From NCBI GenBank assembly GCA_024236175.1, contig JACKKY010000004.1, forward strand, positions 632,501 through 696,500: 64,000 nt of DNA, read 5' to 3'. Positions 16,224 to 25,468 of the stretch are shown here, one piece after another. Each line of letters starts with the position of its first letter. The first letter of the stretch is position 1. Position numbers and translations under genes: made by a program. The stretch comes from Novosphingobium sp. (lineage in GTDB: Bacteria > Pseudomonadota > Alphaproteobacteria > Sphingomonadales > Sphingomonadaceae). A model generated the notes under the pieces. The model searched no databases, was not told where the DNA came from, and saw nothing but the letters and a program-made list of their open reading frames with translations.

Positions 16224-18158
16224 ATGAATGACGAGCAGCCGAACGGCAATCCCTGGGTGAAAAGCCTGCTTGTGTGGGGCGGAATATTTCTCGCCCTGCT
16301 GATGGTCGTCTCCATGTTCGGGCCGCGCAACGATGCGGCCGGATCGATCCGCTATTCCGACTTCCGGACAAAGGTTGCCGAAGGCAGCGTTTCCGAGGTG
16401 CAGATCAGCGAGGACCGGATCGTCGGAAAGTACAAGAACGGCGACACATTCAGCACCGTCCCCATTCCCAACGACACTTCGCTGCCGCAGCTGCTGCAGG
16501 AAAACGACGTGAACTACGCCGGCAAGGCGCCGGAAGAACCGAACCTGCTGCTCTATATCCTGGTTCAGGCGCTGCCGTTCATGCTGATTCTGGCGATTGC
16601 CTTCTTCGCTCTCCGCCAGGTGCAGAAAGGCGGCGGTTCGGGCGCGATGGGCTTCGGCAAGTCCAAGGCCAAGCTGCTGACCGAGCGGCAGGGCCGTGTG
16701 ACCTTCGACGATGTCGCCGGCATCGACGAGGCGCGCGAGGAGCTAGAGGAAATCGTCGAATTCCTGAAGGATCCGGGCCGCTTCTCCAAGCTGGGGGGCC
16801 AGATCCCCAAGGGCGCGCTGCTGGTCGGCTCGCCGGGTACCGGCAAGACCCTTCTCGCCCGCGCCATCGCCGGCGAGGCAGGCGTGCCATTCTTCACCAT
16901 TTCCGGTTCGGACTTCGTCGAGATGTTCGTCGGCGTTGGCGCGTCGCGCGTGCGCGACATGTTCGAGCAGGCCAAGAAGAATTCGCCGTGCATCGTCTTC
17001 ATCGACGAGATCGACGCGGTCGGCCGCCATCGCGGCCACGGGCTCGGCAATTCGAACGATGAGCGCGAGCAGACGCTGAACCAGCTGCTCGTCGAAATGG
17101 ACGGCTTCGAAGCCAACGAAGGCATCATCATCATCGCCGCAACCAACCGGCCGGACGTGCTCGACCCTGCCCTGCTGCGGCCCGGCCGTTTCGACCGCCA
17201 GGTCGTCGTGCCGGTCCCCGATATCGACGGGCGCGAGAAGATCCTGGGCGTGCATATGAAGAAGGTGCCGCTGGCGCCCGACGTCAATCCGCGCGTCATC
17301 GCTCGCGGCACACCGGGCTTTTCCGGCGCGGACCTCGCCAACCTGGTGAACGAGGCGGCCCTGCTCGCCGCCCGGCGCAACAAGCGCCTCGTCGCCATGC
17401 AGGAGTTCGAGGACGCCAAGGACAAGGTGATGATGGGCACCGAGCGGCGCTCGATGGTCATGACCGACGACGAGAAGAAGATGACCGCCTACCACGAGGC
17501 CGGTCACGCTCTCGTCTCGATCAACGAGCCGGCTTCGGACCCGATCCACAAGGCGACGATCATTCCGCGCGGCCGGGCGCTGGGCATGGTCATGCGCCTG
17601 CCCGAGCGCGACAACTATTCGTACCACCGCGACAAGATGCATGCGAACCTCGCGGTCAGCATGGGCGGCCGCGTGGCGGAAGAACTGATTTTCGGCCACG
17701 AGAAGGTCTCGTCCGGCGCGGCCTCCGACATCCACTATGCTACCGACCTTGCCCGCAACATGGTCACCAAATGGGGCATGTCCGACAAGCTCGGCCCGCT
17801 GCAGTATGAAGACCAGTACGAGGGCTACCTCGGCATGGGCGGCGCACAGCGCACGATGATGTCGGACGAGACGAACAAGCTCATCGACAGCGAGATTCGG
17901 GCGCTGGTGGACGGCGCGCATGACAAGGCCAAGGCCATCCTCAAGAAGGACGAGGAGAAGCTGCATCTGCTGGCCAACGCGCTGCTGGAATACGAAACGC
18001 TGTCCGGGGACGATATCAAGGAGCTGCTCGATACCGGCAAGCTCGATCGTCCGGACGAGCCGACCGGACCTGCAAGCGCGGCACCGGTGCGGGGTTCGGC
18101 CATTCCCAAGGCGGGCAAGCGCTTCTCGGGTGGCGGCACCGCACCGCAGGGCGCCTAG
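16224..18158 (+). CDS. ftsH: ATP-dependent zinc metalloprotease FtsH
   Basis: 644 aa, normal length. A first membrane helix (about residues 12-33) and a second (about 108-131) flank a periplasmic domain. The AAA module has Walker A GSPGTGKT (202-209), Walker B IVFIDEIDAVG, and AATNRPDVLDPALLRPGRFDRQ. The zinc protease site is HEAGH (His424, His428). It degrades unneeded membrane proteins and short-lived regulators at the inner membrane as a hexamer. The start is ATG 16224, where the family begins (NDEQPNGNPWVKSLLVW); upstream in-frame codons do not look genuine. Confidence 0.97.
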   Translation: MNDEQPNGNPWVKSLLVWGGIFLALLMVVSMFGPRNDAAGSIRYSDFRTKVAEGSVSEVQISEDRIVGKYKNGDTFSTVPIPNDTSLPQLLQENDVNYAGKAPEEPNLLLYILVQALPFMLILAIAFFALRQVQKGGGSGAMGFGKSKAKLLTERQGRVTFDDVAGIDEAREELEEIVEFLKDPGRFSKLGGQIPKGALLVGSPGTGKTLLARAIAGEAGVPFFTISGSDFVEMFVGVGASRVRDMFEQAKKNSPCIVFIDEIDAVGRHRGHGLGNSNDEREQTLNQLLVEMDGFEANEGIIIIAATNRPDVLDPALLRPGRFDRQVVVPVPDIDGREKILGVHMKKVPLAPDVNPRVIARGTPGFSGADLANLVNEAALLAARRNKRLVAMQEFEDAKDKVMMGTERRSMVMTDDEKKMTAYHEAGHALVSINEPASDPIHKATIIPRGRALGMVMRLPERDNYSYHRDKMHANLAVSMGGRVAEELIFGHEKVSSGAASDIHYATDLARNMVTKWGMSDKLGPLQYEDQYEGYLGMGGAQRTMMSDETNKLIDSEIRALVDGAHDKAKAILKKDEEKLHLLANALLEYETLSGDDIKELLDTGKLDRPDEPTGPASAAPVRGSAIPKAGKRFSGGGTAPQGA

Positions 18159-18180
18159 ACCGCAAACCCTCTGACAAACG

Positions 18181-18210
18181 AAAAGGGCTCCGGAATTCCG
18201 GAGCCCTTTT
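18181..18210. terminator. Perfect palindromic bidirectional terminator between ftsH and rpoZ
   Basis: This 30-bp stretch equals its own reverse complement. Its arms are AAAAGGGCTCCGG and CCGGAGCCCTTTT around a central AATT. It gives a strong GC stem followed by a T-run on both strands. It sits 22 bp after the ftsH stop and 23 bp after the rpoZ stop, so it can end both convergent transcripts. Confidence 0.9.
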
Positions 18211-18233
18211 TCCATCCGAGCTTGCGAGGAAGC

Positions 18234-18578
18234 TTACCCCTCGTAATCGGCACCGATCGAGGTGTTGCGCATCGGCGCGGATGCGGTGATCCGCAGCGCC
18301 TCGGCCGACTGGCTGAGCGAGCCGATCTCATCGATCTCGTCGTCGTCCTCGGGCAGGACACGCTGCAGCGAGCTGACCAGCGTTTCCTTGAGTTCGGTCG
18401 GCTTGACCGTCTGCTCGGCAATCTCACGCAGGGCCACGACCGGATTCTTGTCACGGTCGCGATCGATCGTCAGTTCGGCGCCGCCCGAAATCTCGCGCGC
18501 ACGCTGTGCGGCAAGCAGGACGAGATCGAAACGGTTGGGAACCTTGTCGACGCAATCTTCGACGGTAACGCGCGCCAT
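18234..18578 (-). CDS. rpoZ: DNA-directed RNA polymerase omega subunit
   Basis: 114 aa. The start MARVTVEDCVDKVPNRFDLVLLAAQRAREIS is diagnostic for omega. It is followed by NPVVALREIAEQTV and an acidic C-terminal tail (LPEDDDEIDEIG) as in other alphaproteobacteria. Omega helps assemble RNA polymerase by binding the beta' subunit. In many alphaproteobacteria rpoZ precedes spoT or relA. Here it stands alone, convergent with ftsH and divergent from an MFS transporter. A GGAG sequence lies just upstream of the ATG. Confidence 0.96.
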   Translation of the reverse strand: MARVTVEDCVDKVPNRFDLVLLAAQRAREISGGAELTIDRDRDKNPVVALREIAEQTVKPTELKETLVSSLQRVLPEDDDEIDEIGSLSQSAEALRITASAPMRNTSIGADYEG

Positions 18579-18732
18579 GGGGCACTCCGGTAAACTTGCT
18601 GGTTGCGGGAAAGGGGCGAGCTAGGCGCTGCAGTGCGAAAAGTCAAGAAAACTCACCCGGCCTGCCACCGAAACCGCTTGCCCCCGCCCCACCGGCCATC
18701 GATAAGCAAGGCAATAGCGACTGGGAGGATCA

Positions 18733-19956
18733 ATGGGCGATTTCAGTGAGTTCCGGCAGCATTGGCGTCCGCTGCTGGCGGCGTTTCTGGGCATGGGATC
18801 GGCCCTTTCGCTAAATAGCTATATCCTGAGCATTTTTGCGCCTTACCTGATCGGCGAGTTCGGCTGGACCCGCTCGCAATGGGCCATGCTCGGCATCACC
18901 CAGATTCTGATCATGGTCTGCATGCCGGTGGCGGGGCGGCTGACCGACATGTTCGGCGTCAAGCCGGTCGCTTCCGTCGGCGCGGTCAGCTTCCCTGTGT
19001 TCCTGGTCGCGATCGCGATGATGAACGGCAACATCTTCGTCTACCTCGCCATCTACATCGGCCAGACCATCCTCTGCTCGACAACCACGGCAACCGTCTA
19101 TTCAAGGCTGGTCGCCGCGGCGTTCTCCAACCGTCGGGGCCTTGCGCTCGGCATCTGCGGCAGCAGCCCGCCGCTAATCAGCGCCGCCGCTTCGCCGCTG
19201 ATCACGGCTTTCGTGGAAGACCACGGCTGGCGCGCGGGCTATCTTGCGGTCGCCGCATTCTGCGCCGTGTGCACCGTCATCACGCTGTTGCTCATCCCGC
19301 GCAGCAAGCCTTCCGAAAACAACGGCCGCCAGCCGGTCAGGGATCGGGCGATCGGCGTCTATCGCGCAATTTTCGCAATGCCGGTTTTCTGGATCATCTT
19401 CGCTGCGGTATTCCTGTCGAACCTGCCCTTCTCCCTTGCGATTTCGCAGCTCAAGCTGGTGGTCCTCGATCAGGGGCTGAGCGATGCGACGGCGGCGATT
19501 CTGGTTTCGACATTCGCGATCGGCTCGATCGTCGGTCGCGTGTTTTCCGGCGCCGCGCTCGACTACCTGCCGGCGAACGTCATCGCCTCGATCTGCTTCG
19601 GCCTGCCATTCTTCGGCCTGTTGATGCTGGCATCGCCGTTCAACTCGGTCGCCGTCGTCACAACCGCGATCCTGCTCATCGGCCTCTCCTTCGGCGGAGA
19701 AGGCGACATCGTTCCCTACCTTGTAACGCGCTACTTCGGAATTTCAGTCTTCAGCACGGTTTTCGGGCTCCTGACCGCCGCTATCGGCTCCGCAATGGCG
19801 CTGGGGAACGGCCTGCTGGGACTGACGCTGGATACGACCGGCAGTTTCGACCTTTACCTGCTGGTCGCCGCTGCGGGTGCCTTCATCGGCAGCGCCCTGT
19901 TCCTGCTGCTGGGGAGAGCCAGATACCAGCCCGCTGCGTCCCCGCCGGCTGACTGA
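18733..19956 (+). CDS. MFS transporter
   Basis: 407 aa, very hydrophobic, with about 12 predicted membrane helices. The cytoplasmic loop after helix 2 reads GRLTDMFGVKPV, the degenerate MFS signature, and a second half-repeat appears at GRVFSGAALDYLP. The overall pattern (WTRSQWAMLGI, LVAAAFSNRRGLALGI) resembles the oxalate/monocarboxylate-type permeases of sphingomonads; the substrate is not deducible. GGGAGG is placed well before the ATG. Neighbours (rpoZ upstream, acetyltransferase downstream) give no functional hint. Confidence 0.85.
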   Translation: MGDFSEFRQHWRPLLAAFLGMGSALSLNSYILSIFAPYLIGEFGWTRSQWAMLGITQILIMVCMPVAGRLTDMFGVKPVASVGAVSFPVFLVAIAMMNGNIFVYLAIYIGQTILCSTTTATVYSRLVAAAFSNRRGLALGICGSSPPLISAAASPLITAFVEDHGWRAGYLAVAAFCAVCTVITLLLIPRSKPSENNGRQPVRDRAIGVYRAIFAMPVFWIIFAAVFLSNLPFSLAISQLKLVVLDQGLSDATAAILVSTFAIGSIVGRVFSGAALDYLPANVIASICFGLPFFGLLMLASPFNSVAVVTTAILLIGLSFGGEGDIVPYLVTRYFGISVFSTVFGLLTAAIGSAMALGNGLLGLTLDTTGSFDLYLLVAAAGAFIGSALFLLLGRARYQPAASPPAD

Positions 19957-20023
19957 TCCGCGCAAGAGGCTTACATTTCGCGGTTTCCAAGCTTCCTTAA
20001 ACTTTCTCTGCCATGGTTAAGGC

Positions 20024-21166
20024 ATGGAAATCGGGTTCCTTTCGGGCGCTCAAGCGACGGACCGCTTGCGTCAACAGAGCTTTGTTGACGCTTGGGAGCG
20101 GCTGCGCGCGGCGTGCCCGTGGGCGACGGGTTACCAGTCTGCCGCGTTCGTGCTGGCCTGGTACGAAAGCTACGCCGATACGATGGAGCCCTTGCTGGTA
20201 ACGGCGCAAGGTGCCGCCAGCGGGGAATTCGACGGCCTCCTTGCCCTCGCCCGCGAGAAGGAAACCGGCGCTCTGGTCAACGCCGGCGGTCACCAGGCCG
20301 AATATGATTGCTGGATCGCCCGCGACGCGGCCTCGGACAGCTTCATCTCCGCCGCCCTCACCCGGCTGCGCGAACGCCACCCCGGTGCATCGCTGAGATT
20401 CCGCTACCTGCCGCCCGGCTGCCCGCTGGGCTGGATCGATGGCGACCGTGCGCTCGGCAGGCTTGCGGAGAGACGCGATATCCCGCGCCCGCTGCTGGCC
20501 CTGGAAAGCGAGCAGGCCTTTGCGGACAAGCTTCGCAAGAAAGGCAACAAGAGCAGGCTAAACCGGCTGCGCGACGCGGGTGGCGGCGAGCTTTCCTGCT
20601 CCACCGTTACCGACGAAGACGAGCTGGCCCTGCTATTCGACGAGATCGCACGAAACTACGACAGTCGCCAGGAGGCGATGAACGACGTGCGGCCGTTCGG
20701 TGACGACGAGCGCAAGAAGGATTTCCACCTGCGTCTGCTGCGCGCCGGGGTCCTGCACGCATTCGTGCTGCGCGCCGGTTCGTCCATGGTGTCGGCGATC
20801 CTCAGCGTGAAGAGCGGCGACACATTGTCGGTGGGAGTGCTGTCCCACTCGGTCGAACTGGCGGAGCACTCTCCGGGCAAGTTCGGCATGCTGTTCCTCG
20901 CCCGCGAGGCGGCAAGCCAGGGCTACCGCACGATCGACCTGACGCCGGGCGGCGCGTGGAAGGACCGCTTCGCCAGCACCCACGACAGCGTTACCGAGCT
21001 GACCATCCGCTTCAGCGCGATGCAGGCCAGGGTCGTAGCCCTGCGCGAACAGGCGCTCGCGTCCACGAAGCAGTTGTTGGCCGTGGCCGGAGTAACGCCC
21101 CAGGACATCCGCCGCCTCGGCAACCGCCTGAAAGCCGGCAGCGAGGACAAGAGGAAGGCATCGTGA
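20024..21166 (+). CDS. CelD/BcsL-type GNAT acetyltransferase
   Basis: 380 aa. The protein has the double-GNAT layout of the CelD/BioF2-like group: an N-terminal half with WERLRAACPWATGYQS and a C-terminal half with FADKLRKKGNKSRLNRLRD, FDEIARNYDSRQE and FHLRLLRAGVLHAFVLRAG, ending in IDLTPGGAWKDRFAS. Such proteins are often encoded with exopolysaccharide or cell-envelope genes and are thought to acylate sugars or peptides. The stop overlaps the GTG of the polysaccharide deacetylase (GTGA), supporting a shared envelope-glycan role. This role is inferred. Confidence 0.77.
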   Translation: MEIGFLSGAQATDRLRQQSFVDAWERLRAACPWATGYQSAAFVLAWYESYADTMEPLLVTAQGAASGEFDGLLALAREKETGALVNAGGHQAEYDCWIARDAASDSFISAALTRLRERHPGASLRFRYLPPGCPLGWIDGDRALGRLAERRDIPRPLLALESEQAFADKLRKKGNKSRLNRLRDAGGGELSCSTVTDEDELALLFDEIARNYDSRQEAMNDVRPFGDDERKKDFHLRLLRAGVLHAFVLRAGSSMVSAILSVKSGDTLSVGVLSHSVELAEHSPGKFGMLFLAREAASQGYRTIDLTPGGAWKDRFASTHDSVTELTIRFSAMQARVVALREQALASTKQLLAVAGVTPQDIRRLGNRLKAGSEDKRKAS

Positions 21167-22197
21167 GGCGGGCAGTCGTGCTCTCCGCCTACCGGTTGTG
21201 CAAGACGCTCGGCCTTTTCGGCCTCGCACGCCGGCTGACCCGGTCTCACCTGCGCATCCTGTGCTATCACGGCTTCGTGATGGACGATGAGGATCGCTTC
21301 CGCGAATCCCTGTTCGTCTCGCGGGAATTCCTGGACAGGCGCATGCGCTACCTGGCGGACAACGGTTTCCGGATACTCCCTCTGGGCGAAGCGCTGGACC
21401 GCCTGCGCGACGGAACGCTGCCTCCCGATTGCGTGACCATCACCATCGACGACGGCTTCCACAGCGTCCATGCGGTCGCGCGCGACGTGCTGGCAAGCCA
21501 CGGCTTTCCCTCCACGCTCTACCTGACGTCCTACTATTTCCAGAAAGGCACGCCGATCTTCCAGCTCGCGGTGGACTACATGTGCTGGAAGTCCGGCCTG
21601 GAAACCGTGGATGTCTCGGGGCTGGGCATACCTGCACTGGCCGGTGAAACCAATCTGCAGCTCACGCCCGAAAAGCGGAGCTGGCTCAGCGAGACGGTCC
21701 ATGCCTTCGGGTCCGATGGTCTCGACGAAGCGGGACGTGTCGCGCTTGCGCGCCGTCTCGCCGCCTGCCTCCACGTCGATTACGATCGCATCGCCGACAG
21801 TCGAATTCTCAGCCTCGTCACCGCCGATGAGCTAAGGGAACTGGAAGCGTCGGGAATGACGATCGAGCTGCACACACATCGTCACCGCTTCCCGGAAGAT
21901 CCGGACAAGGCAGCGAGTGAGCTCGCCGACAACCGCGCGGCTATCGAACCGATCCTCGGCCGCAAGATGGACCACTTCTGCTATCCGAGCGGCAGGTGGT
22001 CGCCCGAACACCAGCCGGTGCTGGCGGCCAACGACGTCAAGAGCGCGACGACCTGCGAATCCGGGCTGGCGCATGCGGGCAGCAATTTCCTGGCCCTGCC
22101 CCGCATCCTCGACGACAACCGGGTCTCGCAGGTGGAATTCGAAGCCGAGCTGACGGGCTTTTCGGAACTGTGCCGGAAGGTGCTGGGCCGGGCCTAG
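21163..22197 (+). CDS. Polysaccharide deacetylase-family protein (carbohydrate esterase 4 fold)
   Basis: 344 aa from a GTG overlapping the preceding stop, preceded by GAGGAAGG. The CE4/NodB motifs are ILCYHGF, TIDDGFHS (catalytic Asp96 and metal Asp97) and HTHRH (metal histidines). SGRWSPEHQ occurs near the C-terminus. A stretch of about 90 residues between motifs 1 and 2 (FQKGTPIFQLAVDYMC to LACLHVDYDRI) resembles the insert of exopolysaccharide-associated deacetylases. The enzyme removes N-acetyl groups from a polysaccharide. The 3' end overlaps the convergent CoA-transferase by 4 bp. Confidence 0.85.
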   Translation: MRRAVVLSAYRLCKTLGLFGLARRLTRSHLRILCYHGFVMDDEDRFRESLFVSREFLDRRMRYLADNGFRILPLGEALDRLRDGTLPPDCVTITIDDGFHSVHAVARDVLASHGFPSTLYLTSYYFQKGTPIFQLAVDYMCWKSGLETVDVSGLGIPALAGETNLQLTPEKRSWLSETVHAFGSDGLDEAGRVALARRLAACLHVDYDRIADSRILSLVTADELRELEASGMTIELHTHRHRFPEDPDKAASELADNRAAIEPILGRKMDHFCYPSGRWSPEHQPVLAANDVKSATTCESGLAHAGSNFLALPRILDDNRVSQVEFEAELTGFSELCRKVLGRA

Positions 22198-23399
22198 CGG
22201 GCTATCGCCTTTTCCCGAAGCTCGGCGATGGCATCGCCGCCGTAACCGACCTCGCGCAGCAGTTCATCGGTATGTTCGCCCAGTTGGGGCGCCCGCGCGG
22301 CGCTGCCATGGATCGGCTCTCCGTCGAACGAGGTCGGCCCCGCAACGATATCGATCTCGGTATCGCCGACCTTCATCTTCTGCATGATGTGATTGGCATG
22401 CACCTGCGGATCGCGGGTCACATCGTCGATCGAACTGATCAGCTCCCAGGGAATATCGATCGATTCCAGCAGGGGCTTCCACTCGGCATAGTCGCGCGTC
22501 GCGAATTGCCGTTCGAACAGGACGATTAGCTCCTCGGAATTCTCGTTGCGCGCATCGTTGCTCGAAAAGCGCGGGTCGTTCTCGATCTCCTCGAGGCCAA
22601 GCACCTTGCACAGCGCCGACCAGCGCGGTTGCGGGTCGAGGATCATCAGCTGGACCATCTTCCCGTCGCGGGTCGTGTAGCTGTAGGTCATCGCCCGGCG
22701 CAAAGGCACCGGCGGATGCGTCTGGTACTGGGGAAGCTGGGTCAGCGTCAGGTCGCCCGAAAGCGCCCAGCAGGCAGTCGACAGCAGGGAATTCTCGACC
22801 ACGGTGGGCTCACCGGTCATTGCCCGGCGGAACAGCGCCGCAGCGATGCCGTAGGCGATCGCGACCGATCCGCTGTGATCACCGAAGGCCGGACGGGGGC
22901 TTGTCGGCTGTTCGCCGGGCCGCGTGAACGCATAGCAGGCGCCGCCCCTCGCCCAGAAGGCGGAAGCATCATAGCCCGGCCGGTTGGCCTCGGCCCCTTT
23001 GAAACCGACGCCGTTGCCGCGCACGTAGATGATCTTCGGATTGCGCGCGCGCAAATCCTCGACATCGAGCCGCAGGCCCTTGATTGCCTTGGGGCGCAGG
23101 CTCGTAAGGAAAACATCGGCCGTCTCGACAAGCTTCAGCAGCGCTTCCCGGCCATCCTCGCTCTTCAGGTCCAGCGCCACGCTGCGCTTGTTGCGATTGT
23201 TCTGCTCCATCGCGATGTTGATGTCGCCCAGGTTGCGGCTCACACCGACCTGCAGCGTGCGATAGGGATCGCCTTCGATCGTCTCGATCTTGATGACGTC
23301 CGCGCCCTGGTCGGCAAGCATGGCCCCTGCCCCCGGCACATAGACATGCTGTGCAAGCTCGATCACCCGCACGCCGGCAAATACGCCGTTTCCGTTCAT
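22194..23399 (-). CDS. Class III CoA-transferase (CaiB/BaiF family)
   Basis: 401 aa. Family blocks are GVRVIELAQHVYVPGAGAMLADQGADVIKIE at the N-terminus, NRNKRSVALDLKSEDGREAL, GNGVGFKGAEANRPGYD, the FGDHSGSVAIAYGI region, and the C-terminal RAPQLGEHTDELLREVGY. These enzymes move CoA from an acyl-CoA donor to a carboxylic acid through aspartyl intermediates. They are used in carnitine, bile acid, oxalate and aromatic acid metabolism. The partner acid is unknown. It is divergent from the ABM-like monooxygenase gene over about 250 bp. Confidence 0.88.
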   Translation of the reverse strand: MNGNGVFAGVRVIELAQHVYVPGAGAMLADQGADVIKIETIEGDPYRTLQVGVSRNLGDINIAMEQNNRNKRSVALDLKSEDGREALLKLVETADVFLTSLRPKAIKGLRLDVEDLRARNPKIIYVRGNGVGFKGAEANRPGYDASAFWARGGACYAFTRPGEQPTSPRPAFGDHSGSVAIAYGIAAALFRRAMTGEPTVVENSLLSTACWALSGDLTLTQLPQYQTHPPVPLRRAMTYSYTTRDGKMVQLMILDPQPRWSALCKVLGLEEIENDPRFSSNDARNENSEELIVLFERQFATRDYAEWKPLLESIDIPWELISSIDDVTRDPQVHANHIMQKMKVGDTEIDIVAGPTSFDGEPIHGSAARAPQLGEHTDELLREVGYGGDAIAELREKAIAR

Positions 23400-23649
23400 T
23401 CCAGCATTCTCCCCACATTGGCCGCGATCGCGAGGCTCATGGCAACCGACCGCTCATCACTTTCAGTCACCGCGATCCTTCCCGGAATTCGCTTCAAAGT
23501 CACCTGCAATTGCTCCGGCGGTGCATGCAAGGACGCCATTTCCTGAAACCTGGAAGCCCGATGCACGCCATTCAGGGGATTGCGGCTCCGAACGAATTGG
23601 GATTGAGTCCGCTCGTACCGACAGATCGAGTCACAAGGATTTCACACCC

Positions 23650-23967
23650 ATGTTTATCGCGATGAACCGGTTTCAGGTTAAGCCGGGAGAAGAGGAAGCG
23701 TTCGAAACGGTCTGGAAGAACCGCGATTCCTATCTGGAAGACGTGCCGGGCTTCATCGAGTTCAACCTGCTGCGCGGTCCTTCGGCGGAAGATCACACGC
23801 TGTACGCGACCCACACCCTTTGGGAATCGCGAGACGCGTTCGAGGCCTGGACAAAATCGGAAGCCTTCCGCAAGGCTCATGCCGGTGCGGGCGACAACAA
23901 GCCGCTCTATATCGACCGCCCGCGGCTCGAACTGTTCGAGGCGGCGCAGACGGTGAAGCCTGGCTGA
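23650..23967 (+). CDS. Antibiotic biosynthesis monooxygenase (ABM)-fold protein, heme oxygenase IsdG-like
   Basis: 105 aa, the normal size for the dimeric alpha/beta-barrel ABM fold. The start MFIAMNRFQVKPGEEEAFETVWKNRDSYLEDVPGFIEFNLLRG and the later YATHTLWESRDAFEAWTKSEAFRKAH match the IsdG/HmoB-type heme-degrading proteins well. The His in the final block is the usual heme ligand position. Iron release from heme is therefore plausible but not proven. ATG 23650 is chosen because AAGGAT stands 9 bases before it. No heme transport genes are adjacent. Confidence 0.8.
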   Translation: MFIAMNRFQVKPGEEEAFETVWKNRDSYLEDVPGFIEFNLLRGPSAEDHTLYATHTLWESRDAFEAWTKSEAFRKAHAGAGDNKPLYIDRPRLELFEAAQTVKPG

Positions 23968-23968
23968 C

Positions 23969-24613
23969 CTACAATTGCGCAGTCGCGACCGGCTTTCTCG
24001 CGACCATGAATAGGGCTTTGCCGGGACCGGGCATCCATTCGCGCTCGATCGCGAAGCCGGCATTCTCGATGTCTTGCCTGAGTTCGGCCGATGAGAAGAA
24101 TTTCACCATGGGCGCGCGACCGAAAAAGCGGACGATGGGAAGGATGAACCTGAGAAATGCCATCGAGTCCGACAGGCAAGCGGTGCTGCTGACGAATATT
24201 CCCCCCGGCCTGAGCCAGCGATAGGCTTTCCCGATGGCCGCCTGCCGGTCATCCAGCAGGTGCAGAACGCTGAGCGCGAGAACGGCGTCGACGCTGCCAT
24301 CTTCCACATCGAGCGTGTCGACCGCAGCCTGCTCGAAGCTGACATTGGCAATGTTCCCGGCCCGCGCCTTCCCCCGTGCGATCTCGACCATGTTCGCGGA
24401 AAAATCGACGGCGCGGATATGCCGGACGTAAGGCGCATGGGCGATGGCAGTGGAACCCGTGCCGCAACCGATCTCCAGCACCTCCATCTCGGGCCGGAGA
24501 TATTCCCGGGTTATGCGCAGCTTCTCCTGGTAAGCCGCCTCATCGGCGACAGGCTGGCCGGCATATTTCTCCGAGATCCGATCCCAGAAGCGTGCGGATG
24601 GGCGTTCCGCCAT
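23969..24613 (-). CDS. Class I SAM-dependent methyltransferase
   Basis: 214 aa. SAM binding is shown by VLEIGCGTGSTAIA (motif I), IRAVDFSANMVEIARGKA (motif II), and DAVLALSVLHLLDDRQAAI (motif IV). RWLRPGGIFVSS follows. The C-terminal part is hydrophobic (FLRFILPIVRFFG) and probably contacts a small or lipid-like substrate. It is last of four closely packed minus-strand genes, 3 bp after the dioxygenase stop. The methyl acceptor is probably the product of that operon, which is an inference. Convergent with the ABM-like gene, 1 bp apart. Confidence 0.85.
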   Translation of the reverse strand: MAERPSARFWDRISEKYAGQPVADEAAYQEKLRITREYLRPEMEVLEIGCGTGSTAIAHAPYVRHIRAVDFSANMVEIARGKARAGNIANVSFEQAAVDTLDVEDGSVDAVLALSVLHLLDDRQAAIGKAYRWLRPGGIFVSSTACLSDSMAFLRFILPIVRFFGRAPMVKFFSSAELRQDIENAGFAIEREWMPGPGKALFMVARKPVATAQL

Positions 24614-24616
24614 CCG

Positions 24617-25456
24617 TCAGCGCGGGCCCACGGGCCTGTCGCCTTTCACATAGCCCTTCTGCAGGACGCGCCGCCCTTCGTAGTCGCGCACGGCGTAGTG
24701 CTGGAAGGCACGGTTGTCCCAGAATGCCAGATCGTTCACCCGCCATTGCCAGCGCATGGTGAATTCCGGCTTTTGTGAATGGTCCCACAGCATGCGTAGC
24801 AGGCAGTCGCTCTCATGCTGGGAAACGCCGACGATCTTCTCGGTCCACAGCTCATTGACGAACAGCGCCTTGCGGCCGGTTTCCGGATGAACGCGCACGA
24901 CCGGGTGCACGTTGCGCATCTCGCGCTGGAGATGCTCCGCATGCCCCTCGCCAAGCAGCGGCAGCGTCTTGTAGCCGGAATGTTCGGCGTAGAGGCCGTC
25001 AATCATTTCGCGCACCGGCTCGGCAAGCGCTTCATAGGCCGCATACATGCTGCCGAAGCAGGTATCGCCTCCGCCACCGGGCGGAAGTTCCAGCGCCCGC
25101 AGCATCAGCAGCGCGGCGGGCTCGGCAGCCAGCGTGGAATCGATGTGCCAGATCGCCGTCGCCTTGCTGTTACCGTAGGTCGGCATGTCGTGGACCGAAT
25201 ATTCCTCCGGCACGTCCGCCAGCGCGGCATTCGAAAACGGATCGGTCGCCGGCCGGCCGAACTGCTTCAGGAAAGCCACTGCCTGCGGCTGGGTCAGCTC
25301 CTGCTCCGGGAAGAAAACGACTCCCTGTTGGAGTACGGTTTCGCGGATCTGCTGCACGATTTCCGGATCGAGCGGTTCGGCCAGATCCACCCCCTCGATA
25401 ACGGCGCCGACGACCGGGGTGATCGTGCGGATATCGAGCCGTGCTGTGGTCGCCAT
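24617..25456 (-). CDS. TauD/TfdA-family Fe(II)/2-oxoglutarate dioxygenase
   Basis: 279 aa. The facial triad begins with His104-x-Asp106 (WHIDST) and ends at the His in AFQHYAVRDYEGRRVLQKG; the last segment also has the 2-oxoglutarate-binding Arg. PVVGAVIEGVDLAEPL at the N-terminus and PEQELTQPQAVAFLKQFG are typical. It hydroxylates or cleaves a substrate with 2-oxoglutarate and oxygen; the taurine/2,4-D family covers many substrates. ATG 25456 is favoured over an in-frame GTG two codons earlier because GGGAG lies 7 bp before it. Third gene of the four-gene operon. Confidence 0.88.
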   Translation of the reverse strand: MATTARLDIRTITPVVGAVIEGVDLAEPLDPEIVQQIRETVLQQGVVFFPEQELTQPQAVAFLKQFGRPATDPFSNAALADVPEEYSVHDMPTYGNSKATAIWHIDSTLAAEPAALLMLRALELPPGGGGDTCFGSMYAAYEALAEPVREMIDGLYAEHSGYKTLPLLGEGHAEHLQREMRNVHPVVRVHPETGRKALFVNELWTEKIVGVSQHESDCLLRMLWDHSQKPEFTMRWQWRVNDLAFWDNRAFQHYAVRDYEGRRVLQKGYVKGDRPVGPR

Positions 25457-25468
25457 GGTCACTCTCCC

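Noticed and set aside
16743..18215. A 490-codon minus-strand frame through ftsH and the terminator
   Set aside because: It overlaps ftsH motifs in antisense and runs across the palindromic terminator.
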